A program made the translations under genes and the position numbers. The notes under the pieces are model-generated. The model was not told the DNA's origin and made no database searches. It was given only the letters and a program-made list of their open reading frames with translations. From Siphonodentalium dalli (Eukaryota > Mollusca > Scaphopoda > Gadilida > Siphonodentaliidae), in the NCBI GenBank assembly GCA_032622095.1, contig CP136069.1, positions 81,366,958 through 81,430,957 of the forward strand: a stretch of 64,000 bases of DNA, written 5' to 3'. Below, in pieces: positions 54,301-64,000 of the stretch. Position 1 is the stretch's first letter; the number at the start of each line of letters is the position of its first letter.

Positions 54301-57300
54301 AAATCATATTGAATCTTTCAAGTAACTTTTTATAACGACATATGATCGGGAAATAATGGCCACTGAGCAAGCCAATGTGAAGGTGGAATGCTTCGTTTGT
54401 GACCCTGAGAAACTGGGATTTCAATTGGCTTTGCATGGTTTTATTATCAATTGAAGTTTGTTTGATCTTTTGAAGGTATTTGCTCACAAGTTACATAGGT
54501 TAACTGAAGTTCCCTTGTATTAGCGTTTGAAAAAAATTATGAAAGATAAATATCTCATTATGTCAAGTGAGTTCAAATCATTACACATCCCTCAGACTAG
54601 GTGTGGTGATCAATGATCAGCATAATAAGTTATTATTAATAACGTCTGATTATTCTATTGACTCCCTGTGTTAAAATCAGTGTCTGTTCATACCCAGTAT
54701 AATGAATGGAATCGTCTCTTTGTGTTCCAAATAAAACTACATCGTCTATGTGTACATGTATGTTTATTTTAATAATTTATAAATGTTGGCGAAGTATCCA
54801 CTTAACATTATATTGAATTTGGGGCTTATGGAAAGCAAAATGAATTATTATCTACATCAAACTTATTTACTGTATCTGCAAGGCAGCTACTGAAGTTGAT
54901 TAACTAGTATACTCTGCAAATTCCCATGAGCCTGCGCTGTTATTGATTTCTCCCAAAAAATTTAACCTCACTAATTTGTAATACACTTTATTTGTACCTA
55001 AAGTATTGCAGAATTTATAAATATCTTGGATTTAGTGGCACAGTGACCATTTTCTTTGTGATAAATTTTAGTTCATCTTTAAAATTGATCACAGCCCTAA
55101 TCTTATTCCTCGATAGACCGTATAGATGGTTAATACAACCCACCTTGAACATAAATACAAATTCTTTAGGCCAAAGAAAATTTAATGTCTAGTTTGGGTT
55201 ACAAGTCGAAAAGGTCGGTAGGAAGGCTTCAAATTTTATTTTGTTAATTAATTTTTTTATTTTGATGTATTCTTATGACCTTTCATGTGCGTATTTTGCT
55301 CTGCAAGATGGACATAAATCTACTTTTGATTATTTTTGTATAAATTTTAATATTACACAATACTTTTATTTAGAAATCAACCTACTCTGAGATACTTAAA
55401 TGTGTTTTTTGTGTTTTATGAAATATTTTGCGAAAAAATTAAATAGATTTTCTTGAAAACCATTTACAAAAACTTTAGGGTAGGGGGTTTAAAATATGGT
55501 CGGTAGGGAAACCTAAACCACAAATATTTTTTTCTTTGGCCTTATGAAATATTTGTTTTCTATTCACAGAATAACACGGCTGATAAAGATCTTCAATCAC
55601 AGCGAGACTACTCATCAACAGGGCACATGTAGGTCTCCAAAGTGGTTTGTTGTATACAAGCCTGCAAATAGTATGTCTGCCATTTGCAGAATGAGGTTCC
55701 CAGAGGGTGAATTTAGTGACGCTATCCCACAAGGCAGGCTAGCATCCCCGAATTCGCCCTCTGAGTACCTCATTCTGCTTAGACCTCAACTGCTACAAGT
55801 GAGACCAAGGATCAGATTGAATTTCCCCAGTTGAAGTTGGTGATGTTCACCCATTAATTATCTCGATTATGCACTTTTTCTTCTGCAAATTTTGGGATAT
55901 AGAAATTGAACAGAAGGGAAAAGTAACAAAAAACAATCTTAATTTGAGACTGTAGATACTTCCCAGAAAATGAGGCCCAATTAGAATGAGATCTCCATAT
56001 GGTGAATTTGGTGATGCTAGCTATACTGGATAGCATCACTTAATTCACCCTCTGGGTACCTCATTTTGCAAATGACAGACAAACTATTTGCAGGCTTTGT
56101 TGTATAGATATCTTTTATGTCAAGATGTACTTAGAATGCAAATAGTGTATGTCATATCCGCAGCCTTCATAATTGGCTACGGCAATCAGCATTGCCGAAG
56201 CAATTTGCTCTAGCAAACTAGGCCACAGCATAGTGTTGCCGTAGCGGATTGCCGAAGCCAAACAATCTGAATTAATTGGGCTGTATCCGCTATCCAGATT
56301 GTGGCCATTCACAATGAAATTTATAAATAGTGGAGTTATTTGCTCGTTTTAACACTTCCTTTCAGTGAACTAATTTCCAAAAACATGCCTTATGAATGGG
56401 TCTGTAGTTTGTGTGAACCATCTATTGTTGATTGGGAATGTTTCTAATAGAGACAGATTTATAAGTTTAAGAATCAGCCACTCACTCCAAAAACTTTAAG
56501 CCCCTCCATAAGACAAACTATTTGAGTTGTTGAGTTAAAGTTTTGTACTGTCATATAGGTTCCCATGATTATAGTATTTAGCTCACCTGAGACGAAATCT
56601 CCAGGGGAGCTATAATCGTCACTCCTCGTCCGTCCTCCATCCATCAACAATTCTTTAAACATCTCCGGAACCATAAGACCGAATTGGTTCATATTTGGTA
56701 CGAAGAGTCCTTGGATGACTGGGGTTCAGATGTGTTCAAATGACGTCACTGTATCAAATTTGGTCAGAGTCCAAAAATAATTCAGTTTGAACTCCTTGCT
56801 CAATTTAACAAACGAAAAAAATTTAAAATTTAGATGGAAAACAAAAATATAGTTTACATTTTACTCTTTACTCAATTTTTTTTTTTTTTTTAATTAAATT
56901 TAAATTTTGAAAAAAAATAACCATGCCAGGGTGTACCAACTCCCCCCCACCAGATTTGGTTGAAATCGGTTCAGGGATCTGGGAGAAAAACTTATAACAA
57001 ATAACAGAAATAGCTGGATAGTGGATATTAATGTTTATTTGTGTCATTCATTTCAATTTATATTAGATTAATTCATGTGTGCTGTGCTCTATACAGTTGT
57101 GCAGGCAGATGTTACAATATTATGTTTACATCGGCGGCTATTAACTCCTTCTCATCTGTGATAATGATGTGTCTTATTTATTATGCTGATGATTTCAAGG
57201 AACAATTATCAGAGGTGCCATGTTGATAACCCTTCCCTAAATTTTGTAACTTATTTTAAGGAAAATGAATTCACTTCAACTTCTATAATAAATTCCTTTG

Positions 57301-60300
57301 AGATTACTAGATCAATGGATCTCATCGATTGGGATTTACATTTGGTTAAAATAGGGGCAGAGATAGGAGATTTAACACTCCCACACCCACCCTATCTATG
57401 TTATGAATTCATGTTTTGTACTTGTATATAGACTCCTATATTACATGTAATAATTTTGATATATACCGGGATTATCAGTAAGGTTTTGATAAATTTCCAA
57501 CAGTTGGAGATCTTGGAAGTACCAGTTGTAATTTAGTTTGGTCCAGTTAGGAGGTAAATGAGCAATGATCTATTGGGGGCGGGGGAGAGGTGTGCTGTTA
57601 AAAATTTCAAGGTGGAAACCCCCATATCCCCTCTCGCCGCTAAACGAAGACCCTCTACCTGTGTCCCTGTTTAGAACTACTTGTTTTAAAGTCATTTGAC
57701 AAGTACTGACTATTGTAGTCTTCAGAGTCCCAGTCTTCTCCATCTTTACAGTCTGGTGACCGACCCCAGTCATTGACTGTCTTGTTTATTCTTGAAGACT
57801 ATAAGCATAATAAAAAGATTATTCGCCTGCAGTCACTTAACTGATTGACCCAAATAATTTTTGTCCATCTCAAGATTTTGTTTTATCCAATATGGATTCT
57901 CTTTTTCATTGCAAATGTAGCTGTTGAGTTGCAATTTTAGGGCTGGAACTATTTCTATTTTCCTTATTGAATAATTGAGCCAATTATTTGATTTTTGTGT
58001 ATATTTACCTTACATTTAATTTGAGGGCAAGTTGATTTTAAGCGCAACACTTTGCATTGAAGCTATTGTTGTATGCGTGCTGGGCCTGGCTTCATCTGCT
58101 ATTCATTCTTTGCTGAGGAGGACATACATTATTAACTCTTTCATGACTGGAGCTTCCTGAAATTTTGTGAAAATCCTGTGCCAATGTATTTTCTTATATA
58201 TGCGAGTCTCGATAGGGAGCCTCGCATTTGTAAGAGAATACATTGGCATAACAATATTTACCATGACATTGTTAGCCAGTGCATTCTTTTATATATGCAA
58301 GGCTTCCTATGGGAGACTCTCATATATAAGATAATGTACTGGCACAGGATATTTAATGCTGCACCAGGGCAGCTCCCGTCATCAAAGGGTTAACTTTTCT
58401 TGCTTGAAATAAATCGTGTGTTTTGTCGATTGAATTGATTTCAGGTGTCTGTTACAATACAGTTGAATACTTAATAGCATAATTTTTGCTTATTAATGCT
58501 CATTAATTGTTGTAGAACAAACAACCACACAGAAGACAATCTGGATAATCGACTTTCACCAGACTCTCAGAGAGCCACTTCTCCTTACAACTCAGAGAGG
58601 TAAGTTTTGTGATATGTAATTTGTCAATGTAAACTAGAAATAATAACAGTTAGTAAAAATAATATTAGAGGTATTATTATAATGAATTTTGCAGTAAATT
58701 GCAGCCAATGATCATTTCACCTATTATTACAACACATGTACCCAGATGAAGAAGCCCTTATTGTCCCCTGAAAAATTAATTTTCGTGGACTATAGATATG
58801 ACCTCCATCCATCTGTTTGTGCGGCGGCCCGTTCATGTGGCCTTCAAATTTTCACCAGGATATTCCCATTTTTCCTATAAAGAAGCCCTCATACTGAACT
58901 ATATGGATTATATCTCTGGCTTTGTGTCAATCAGAAGGGTTAAAATTTCTTGTTGGCTACTTCGGACCCGTACTCCCTGCTTAGTCACATATGAACTCCC
59001 AGTCTAAAGCCTGTGTTCTAATCTCCAACCAGTCAGTTTTATTTCCGACTCAGTCATGAGATTGGCAAGTCACAGGGTTGAGAATGGCACCTCTATGGAA
59101 GGGATCTATGATAGTCCAGTATTCGGGGTCTCTTTTGATGAAAAATTATTATAATCTCAAAATAATATATTTTCCTATAAAGAGGCCCTCATACTAACTA
59201 TATGGATTAGAGTACAAGCCCAGGAGGAGGCATGAGCAAGTTAATATCCAAATTCGATGGGGAATGTACTCTTACGAAACCGACTTCATGTAAATGTTAT
59301 CTTCTTTATGAATCAGCTATTAGTTTGTTAAGTGATAAGAGCCCTTAAAGGGGTACTGTACACATAGATAGGCAATTTTTTTATTTACTCCCATTGACAT
59401 AACTTTCAAGTTAGATTGTGTTCGTGTTATATGAGTTTCGTATAAACCTAATTTAGCGACGAAAATATTGATCTTGGAAATAAAAACATTACGATTTCAA
59501 ACTACGCGCCATGTTTTTGACCTTCACCGGAGAAGACGCAAGTTGCAGGATGAACCGGAAGTTCAATTGATGCCTACAATATCTTCCATCGAACAATCTC
59601 ACCCCCTATAAAAATACTTGACGCTTTGTAATCTTGTTTCTTCTCTTTTTTTTTCCAAATTGGTTATAGCGGGACTTCCTTTTGCATGTAACATGTTTTG
59701 TTCGCAACTCAATAATGTTCGTCGTAAACGGCCGTCGATAAAAGACACCCAACATGTGAGATTTCAAGAACGGTAACTCGTAATGGCATAATTCGCCATT
59801 TTATTACTCCAGTCATAAATTCATTTATATTAAATAATTCAATTTGACTTTTATGATAGCCTGTTAACCGGAACGGTTTCAGTAGACATCGTCGACTCAA
59901 ATACGTTATTTTAAAATATAATATTGATATTAGATCGCAATTGTTACCGGGAATTTATTGAAATTGGCGTACAGTACCCCTTTAAATTCAGATTCCGACA
60001 TTACTCAAACTTGGACCCCCCCCCCCCCCCCCCGTTGTTTTTTTTTGGAAGAAACATCCCAGGTAGTGCCACACAATTCATGCTAGCGAGACAACTGAGC
60101 AAGTATAACTGGGAGTAATAAACTCCTCCCACAATTTTGAATGTAGAGAATTGAAGCTTTAGGATATTGGTACCCATATATTGCTAATGTGAAACATTTA
60201 TATGTACCACATTATTTTGTTTTTTCATGGAGTTATTCCCCTTTTTTGACTCAGAAAACTTACCGTTCCGATTTTTATCCCCCGCCAAATTTAAAATTTG

Positions 60301-62911
60301 CGGGGGATATAGTAATGGGTTCCGTCCGACCGTCGGTCCGTCCATCCGTCCGTCTGTCCCGAATTTGTAAGCGTCATAACTTGAACAAATGTAAATGGTT
60401 TTCAAAGATTTGTGGTATATGAGTTCACCTGACCATTACCTAGAATGAGTTCGCAAGCCAGGTCTGGCCAGATATTTTTACCGGAGTTATTGGACTTTGT
60501 TTATTATTTTTGTTGAATTTACCAAATAGCAAATAGACGACGTCACAGGGCTCATTTCCACAAATCTCAACAGATTTAAAAGATATTTGGTATATGAGTT
60601 CACCTGACCATTACCTAGAATGAGTTCGCAAGCCAGGTCTGGCCGGATATTTTTACCGGAGTTATTGGACCAAATAGCAAATAGATGACGTCACAGGGCT
60701 CATTTCCACAAATGTCAACGGATTTCAAAGATATTTGGTATATGTTTTCATTTAACTAGTATCTAGAATGAGTTCGCAAACCAGGTCCGGTCAGATATTT
60801 TCAGCAGAGCTATTGGACTTTGTTTATTATTTTTAGTGCAAATGGACGACGTCATATGGCTAATTTCCACAAATGTCAGTCCTAAATTGAGTTCGCAAGC
60901 CAGGCTTTTTGACAAAATCCCACCTCTTGTTGAGAATGCACTTCCCCGACTGCACATTTCGGCAGAGAATGCAAACATTATTGACAATGCACTTCCCCCC
61001 CCAACTGCACATTTCTGTGGGGGATACCGCTGTCTGTGACTGCTTGTTTATTTTTGTTTGATTTTTACCAAAGTTTGATTTTTTTGTTCCAAAAAAGCCA
61101 ACCTCCTGAGAAAAGCATCTTTTTTTGGGGATGTGTGGTCAGCAACCTTTAATTTTTAATACCATCAAGTCCTCCCTGTGAACAGAGGTAGGTAAAACCA
61201 CACAGATACTAGCACACTGACAACATAATTCAACTGGTATACCTAAGTTCACAACAAATTGTAACAAGTCTGTAAACAGCTAATATTACTGCATTTCTGT
61301 TTATTGGGCCTTAACATAGAGAAAAATATTCCAAAGCTTTTGTCAAGTAGAGTTGCATCGAGAATTTTTTTTGCAAATGTTATCCATCTCTCTTGAGAGG
61401 GAATGTTTTCTTTTGCCCCAGTAATGTTTCTTTTATTTATGTTTTACAGAACAACGGCATCCACAGAGAGCATTCAACAGCTATCTCGGCAAATCAATGG
61501 CTTACTGCGTGAGGTAAATTAACCGAGTCTGTTCTCGTCCAAGTTTTATTATTATAAAAATGGTGACCTGGCTCGAGGGCAACATTGTGGATTGTCTTCC
61601 CGAGGAACCAATGTCTCCCGAGGCGGAACCAAGGGAGACATTGGTTCCAAGGGGAGATTATCCACAATGTTGCCCTCAAGCCAGGTCACCATTGTTTTTA
61701 TTATACCGAATAACCATGTCAGCAGTTATGAAAATCGCTTTGATTTGACACAGGCATCCATGATGTTTACTTTGAAGAATGCGGAAGTTGTCTGAATCAT
61801 GATGATTTGGGGTTTCCGGTTTGAATGTCACAGTCAATATACGTCATAAAATTTCGTTAGGGTGCTTCCGTGAACATGTTCGGCTCTTTCGGTCGGAGCG
61901 GTAAACATTGCAAAAAATGGTGACCGGCAATGTTTCATGGGCTGGAAACATTGCAAATTGTAAAATCACACCCTATGGGAAATTAACATTGGCTTTTAGT
62001 ATGAGGTATAATAATCCCAAATGTTATGTCAAATGAAAATATTTTTTGCCAGATACCATTAGATGCTGCCAAATGATATCAGACCAAAATTTATGGAAAA
62101 TATATTCTTATGTGTTGACAATGGCAATTTCAAAGACTTTCTTTTTGCACATGATTTACGCCCATACGGTATCAGGACCAAATACAGCTTATCAATTCTA
62201 TTAAATTGAGGTGTATTCCCTTAGGAAATATTCAGGTAATAAGTTCAACGGCTGTTTGTTGAACTTATTATCTGAACATTTCCCTATCAATGATTAACAC
62301 TCCTTCTGCAATTATATCATCAATTATTCTGTCTGTTGTCTGCTTATATTTCCTGAACATCCCTCAAGATAAATATTTCCAGTGTATAATATTATAACTG
62401 ATGGAGAATCCATTTAGTAAACTGTTCTTTATCCTTTATTTTGAATAATAATGAAAATATGACTTCAAAAAGAGATTGATTCATAGTAATCTTTTGTCAT
62501 GGCTCGTTCGTAGCGATTTGATAATACCGGTTCTCATTTGATTGATTATATTGTGTAATATATTGTGTAAATAGATATGTAACAGGTTATAATGAAGCTA
62601 AACTGTCATTTATTATGTGAAACTAAACTTACGAAAATGACTGCTGGTGCCTCACAATTATTACAAGTATCCTGGTTCGAACTAGTTTGCTTTTTGTAAT
62701 TTTTTTACTACCGGTAATATTGTTTTGGTTTTCCAATTTTTTATTGATTGCCCAGGATTGTCCTTTATTTTTTAACTAATCACCATCTTGTTAACTGCTT
62801 ATTTCTTTGGTTCTTGAATACTAGTATCCTGTTGTATTTTTTCCTTTTCAGTCACCTGTATTTGTGAACAGCAACAACCATTCAGATAATTCTGATATTA
62901 CAGAATTAGAA
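48333..62911 (+). CDS. GOLGA2: Golgin subfamily A member 2 / GM130, 5' part (6 exons)
   Basis: GM130 is a coiled-coil golgin of the cis-Golgi that binds GRASP65 and, through its basic N-terminus, the tether p115. Six exons join in consistent phase to 156 codons: 48333-48380, 53996-54148, 55570-55628, 58516-58599, 61450-61513 and 62852-62911. The N-terminus is basic (MADAVKKEKIAAARKK, then LKQFKQKSGRTPN). A Ser/Asn-rich linker follows, then TTASTESIQQLSRQINGLL, which matches human STESLRQLSQQLNGLV. The last visible exon ends ITELE, matching the human LKDLE that precedes the coiled coil. The Ser-Pro that CDK1 phosphorylates in mammals has a Thr-Pro counterpart here (GRTPN) and further Ser-Pro sites nearby. 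The rest of the protein lies right of the window. Confidence 0.92.
48895..49009. repeat. Perfect 54-bp hairpin
   Basis: Arms 48895-48948 and 48956-49009 are perfectly complementary, with a 7-nt loop (ctctgat). The arms contain gcgaatgtttcattgtttgt and gtggcataaaaatgtgta. The exact match implies recent origin or selection. It lies in GOLGA2 intron 1. Confidence 0.95.
50447..50550 (-). pseudogene. P-loop exon resembling PIF1-like helicase N-terminus
   Basis: A minus-strand ATG frame of 34 codons plus 2 nt, ending at a gtaagt donor. It starts MNLNKQQAYCLHHVL and contains VTGQCGTGKTFLL, a GxxGxGKT Walker A motif. The 'LNxxQ...V..G.N..VTG..GTGK' layout is that of PIF1-like helicases. No further helicase motif was found downstream, so this is probably a remnant, perhaps captured by the surrounding element. 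It is antisense within GOLGA2 intron 1. Confidence 0.5.
50934..51104. mobile_element. Solo right end of the MULE family
   Basis: Nearly identical to 47534-47689 ('aaatcaaaggcaattaacat', 'ggggccgaacaagcc', 'gaatcgacccgctccc'), with a few substitutions and a ~12-bp difference in the CCGAAAGAGCCCTGGA repeats. No matching left end was found nearby, so it is a truncated copy or the edge of a short non-autonomous MULE. Confidence 0.85.
51105..52189. other. GOLGA2 intron 1, unrecognised AT-rich part
   Basis: No exon-like sequence. At about 51730 it has the inverted partner of the 48710 segment. Nothing else recognised. Confidence 0.4.
52190..52214. repeat. Poly-C tract
   Basis: A run of about twenty C followed by ACTGTG, in GOLGA2 intron 1. 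Confidence 0.9.
52215..53995. other. GOLGA2 intron 1, remainder
   Basis: AT-rich. A small palindrome, gacgacgttttacgtcgt, is at about 53658, just inside the possible element end. Reading frames of up to 125 codons on the minus strand lack domains. The stretch ends in the polypyrimidine tract before exon 2. Confidence 0.4.
53996..54148 (+). CDS. GOLGA2: GOLGA2 exon 2
   Basis: 51 codons after a strong acceptor (tatctttttgtccttgtag), donor gtatgt. It begins LKQFKQKSGRTPNSDKKN, as human exon 2 begins LREYQQRNSPG, and ends TDVTDIGGFA. Phase 0 to 0. Confidence 0.88.
54149..55569. other. GOLGA2 intron 2
   Basis: No repeat or regulatory signal recognised. AT-rich throughout. Confidence 0.4.
55570..55628 (+). 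CDS. GOLGA2: GOLGA2 exon 3
   Basis: 59 nt (19 codons plus 2 nt), acceptor tctattcacag, donor gtaggt. It encodes NNTADKDLQSQRDYSSTGH. It is not conserved in sequence with vertebrates and is supported by splice sites and by being the phase 0-to-2 bridge that exons 2 and 4 require. A MITE begins about 26 bp past its donor. Confidence 0.75.
55654..56098. mobile_element. MITE of the 'gaggtccccagag' family in GOLGA2 intron 3
   Basis: Inverted ends aagcctgcaaatagtatgtc and gacaaactatttgcaggctt, with two internal hairpin cores (about 55685-55775 and 55980-56075) and the spacer 'gttgaagttggtgatgttca'. A full-length copy of the family also seen at 12.7-13.7, 26.1-26.5 and 29.8-30.2 kb. It starts 26 bp after the exon 3 donor. 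Confidence 0.85.
56150..56310. repeat. Short inverted-motif cluster 'gccgaagc'
   Basis: Several alternating copies of tccgcagcc, gctacggcaatc, attgccgaagcaa and gccgtagcgga within about 120 bp. They resemble a small MITE with nested inverted repeats. Its borders cannot be placed. Confidence 0.4.
56577..57005. repeat. Interspersed repeat starting TTAGCTCACCTGAGAC
   Basis: Begins tagctcacctgagacgaaat and continues through 'ggaaccataagaccgaattg', 'gttcagatgtgttcaaatga' and a poly-T/A stretch. It is the uninterrupted relative of the repeat that hosts the retrotransposon at 16975-18668. Intronic to GOLGA2. Confidence 0.7.
57570..57805 (-). pseudogene. Dispersed coding-like repeat, copy 2
   Basis: The minus-strand frame reads DWGRSPDCKDGEDWDSEDY and continues for about 45 codons, followed by a cacag/gtagag donor-like site. 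The other frame reads through into GRGSSFSGERGYGGF. A decayed copy in inverted orientation lies at 11880-12090, and the match runs past the donor-like site, so this is likely a repeat or processed copy rather than an exon of a local gene. Gene of origin not recognised. Confidence 0.4.
57806..58131. other. GOLGA2 intron 3, unrecognised
   Basis: AT-rich with no recognised feature. Confidence 0.35.
58136..58389. mobile_element. TTAA-flanked twin-hairpin MITE
   Basis: 254 bp between TTAA at 58132-58135 and 58390-58393. Ends CTCTTTCATGACTGGAGCT and the complement of CCCTTTGATGACGGGAGCT. Two hairpins of the gcattctcttatatatgcga type lie at about 58176-58247 and 58271-58345. Intact relative of 6031-6290. 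It lies about 120 bp upstream of GOLGA2 exon 4. Confidence 0.85.
58516..58599 (+). CDS. GOLGA2: GOLGA2 exon 4
   Basis: 84 nt, acceptor taattgttgtag, donor gtaagt. The frame starting with the split codon gives TNNHTEDNLDNRLSPDSQR and then ATSPYNSE, containing two Ser-Pro sites. Phase 2 in, 2 out. Confidence 0.85.
58600..59344. other. GOLGA2 intron 4, first part, with diverged repeats
   Basis: Contains 'cctataaagaagccctcatac' (58876) and 'cctataaagaggccctcatac' (59173), two copies of a segment that includes 'actatatggatta'. Otherwise unrecognised. Confidence 0.5.
59349..59981. mobile_element. TTAA-flanked element, ends AGGGGTACTGTAC
   Basis: 633 bp between TTAA at 59345-59348 and 59982-59985. 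The ends AGGGGTACTGTAC and GTACAGTACCCCT are perfectly inverted. No coding content recognised. TTAA specificity suggests piggyBac or Kolobok. GOLGA2 intron 4. Confidence 0.75.
60017..60040. repeat. Poly-C tract followed by poly-T
   Basis: About seventeen C, then GTTG and a T run. Confidence 0.9.
60265..61050. repeat. Repeat bounded by 'ccccgc' / 'gtgggggata', with tandem units
   Basis: Starts with a hairpin (cccccgccaaatttaaaatttgcggggg at about 60279-60306) and a GTCCGTCCATCCGTCC microsatellite. Then come three or four ~140-bp units with 'tgagttcgcaagccaggtc' and 'gacgtcacagggctcatttc'. It ends 'gtgggggataccgctgtc'. Intronic to GOLGA2. Confidence 0.75.
61051..61449. other. GOLGA2 intron 4, last part
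   Basis: No recognised repeat. Ends in the tttatttatgttttacag acceptor of exon 5. Confidence 0.4.
61450..61513 (+). CDS. GOLGA2: GOLGA2 exon 5 (conserved STES block)
   Basis: 64 nt, acceptor tttatgttttacag, donor gtaaat. TTASTESIQQLSRQINGLL is the diagnostic match to GM130. Phase 2 in, 0 out. A 150-bp imperfect hairpin starts 40 bp past its donor. Confidence 0.93.
61553..61703. repeat. Imperfect ~70-bp-arm hairpin in GOLGA2 intron 5
   Basis: Arms aatggtgacctggctcgagg...caatgtctcccgagg and ccaagggagacattgg...ccaggtcaccatt pair over about 70 bp with few mismatches. GC-richer than its surroundings. It begins 40 bp past the exon 5 donor. Confidence 0.85.
61704..62851. other. GOLGA2 intron 5, remainder, with small hairpin MITE
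   Basis: About 62221-62284 is an inverted repeat (taataagttcaacggc / tgttgaacttattatctga), sister of 29400-29467. About 61900-61965 has 'aaacattgca' repeated in direct and inverted orientation. Otherwise unrecognised. Confidence 0.5.
62852..62911 (+). CDS. GOLGA2: GOLGA2 exon 6
   Basis: 20 codons, acceptor ttttttccttttcag, donor gtaagt. Encodes SPVFVNSNNHSDNSDITELE. Phase 0 at both ends. The next exon should start the main coiled coil. Confidence 0.9.
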
Positions 62912-64000
62912 GTAAGTCAGTTGGGCTTATTTTAAAAGTGTTCATATGCCCTTTTTATATGCCTGTTTTTCTGTCCATCTGTTCACTTTTATCATTCCCA
63001 GATGATAATAGTAAGTGTGAACTGAATGGAATGAAATTTGGTATGTGAGTTTACTAGCCCAAAATGCAGGTCAAGTCAAATTTGGGTTCCACCTGTCTAT
63101 TTTCACCAGAGTTATGGCCCTTTGGTGGATTTACCAAGTGCATATTTTTTCCATGCCCTATTGATGCTCTTGTCCCCTGAAAAAATAATTCGGGGTCCAA
63201 AAGAAATCAGCGGTGTCCGTCCATCGTACCATGGGGAAAGTATGTGCATCCATGCGTCCTTGATGGTTTCCAGATGATAACTTTTGTTTTAGTTATCTGA
63301 CTGTTTTCAAATTTTGTATGTGGATTTCTCACATGGAAATACTGGTAAAGATCAAATTTGGGTTTGGCCCGGCCATTTTTGCCATAGTTATGGTCCTTGT
63401 CGACTTAGAATTAGCCAATTATTTTGGATTCCAAGTGATGGATTACTCATATGAAAATACTGGTCAAGTTCAAATTCCGACAGCCTATTTTTATTGGAGT
63501 TATGGTCCTTGTTACTTATATTTTTTACAATTTTTTTGGGTTTCCAGGTGATCGTTTAGTAACTGGGTTAACTTCAAAGTACTAGTGCACGTTAGGTTCG
63601 CAGAGGGGATGTTGTCAGCGCTGATTATATGTTTCTTGTGTGATTAATAAAGTTCATATTCACTTTGAAATAAAATGGAGATATACTCTGGTAAATTCGC
63701 CAAATTATGATGCTGGGAGGTATTTCAATTCTTGGCCATAATAGACACGAAGGATTTCTTAAATTTATTTATTTTACGTGACATGCTGACCAGCTGATTC
63801 TAGTGTCAAGGTGGCAGGCCTATAGCCGGCCATAAATAAACAAAATAAATAGAATAACATGTGGTGTTGTCATCTTGCCATCAGTGATGAAATATGGATT
63901 GGTTTGACTAATAAAGCAGATATTTTAACTGCATTCACATGTAAATATACTGGAATTTATATGGTACTTGATTTTATGTATCGTTACACCACATAGAAAT
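62912..64000. repeat. GOLGA2 intron 6 with 'ttatggcccttt' repeats
   Basis: About 63010-63550 contains three diverged units around 'gttatggccctttg' / 'gttatggtccttg' and 'gtcaagttcaaattc'. They belong to the 'gggccataactc' class on the opposite strand. The final 450 bp show nothing recognisable, and no further exon was seen. Confidence 0.6.

Noticed and set aside
62660-62690. ggttcgaac motif as a tRNA T-arm
   Set aside because: No cloverleaf arms around it on either strand.

Overview
The window is AT-rich invertebrate nuclear DNA. Genes are split by long introns with GT...AG borders, and most of the sequence is interspersed repeats. The gene models and several repeat families (the 'gggccataactc' repeats, the 'ccaagatggctgctggcggcc' arrays, and elements ending in AGCTCACCTGAGAC) suggest a lophotrochozoan, most likely a mollusc. 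The species assignment is inference.

Three host genes can be recognised. (1) HMG-CoA lyase (HMGCL) lies on the minus strand at 2304-7660. Four internal exons are visible; the first exon is not found and the 3' exons lie left of the window. (2) A cyclophilin with a Ser-rich and Arg/Lys-rich tail, the PPIG/SRCyp type, lies on the minus strand at 32481-34187 as one uninterrupted 568-codon reading frame. (3) The 5' part of golgin GM130 (GOLGA2) lies on the plus strand at 48333-62911. Its six small exons join in perfect phase, and the gene runs off the right edge. These genes serve ketone-body/leucine metabolism, splicing-linked prolyl isomerisation and cis-Golgi tethering, so nothing suggests that they work together.

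Layout. 1-8 kb: HMGCL with tandem ~160 bp repeat arrays and TTAA-flanked hairpin MITEs in its introns. 8-20 kb: mostly unrecognised or repeated DNA, with a pogo/Tigger-like element carrying a second element inside it (13.8-16.45 kb) and a 5'-truncated non-LTR retrotransposon sitting inside an older repeat (about 16.97-18.67 kb). 20.8-25.0 kb: a 4.2 kb inverted repeat with a minisatellite in its loop. 26.66-28.14 kb: an unusual element with 53-bp terminal inverted repeats and about 25 copies of the palindrome ACTTAAGT, many spaced about 21 or 31 bp apart. 32.5-34.2 kb: PPIG. 34.5-47.8 kb: a block of nested DNA transposons, including a hAT-type element with a perfect 8-bp duplication, an element with ~200 bp TIRs, and a MULE (42150-47689). 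The MULE carries a PHD-FLYWCH-MULE transposase gene and is itself interrupted by a TA-flanked element, which is in turn interrupted by a PIF/Harbinger-like element. 48.3-64 kb: GOLGA2, whose first intron holds another possible 5 kb element with a P-loop (PIF1-like) exon and a perfect 54-bp hairpin.

The most interesting signals are the phased ACTTAAGT element, the transposon stack whose target-site duplications can be read level by level, the PHD-FLYWCH-MULE fusion, and the uninterrupted PPIG gene. I found no tRNA or rRNA genes and no CRISPR array.
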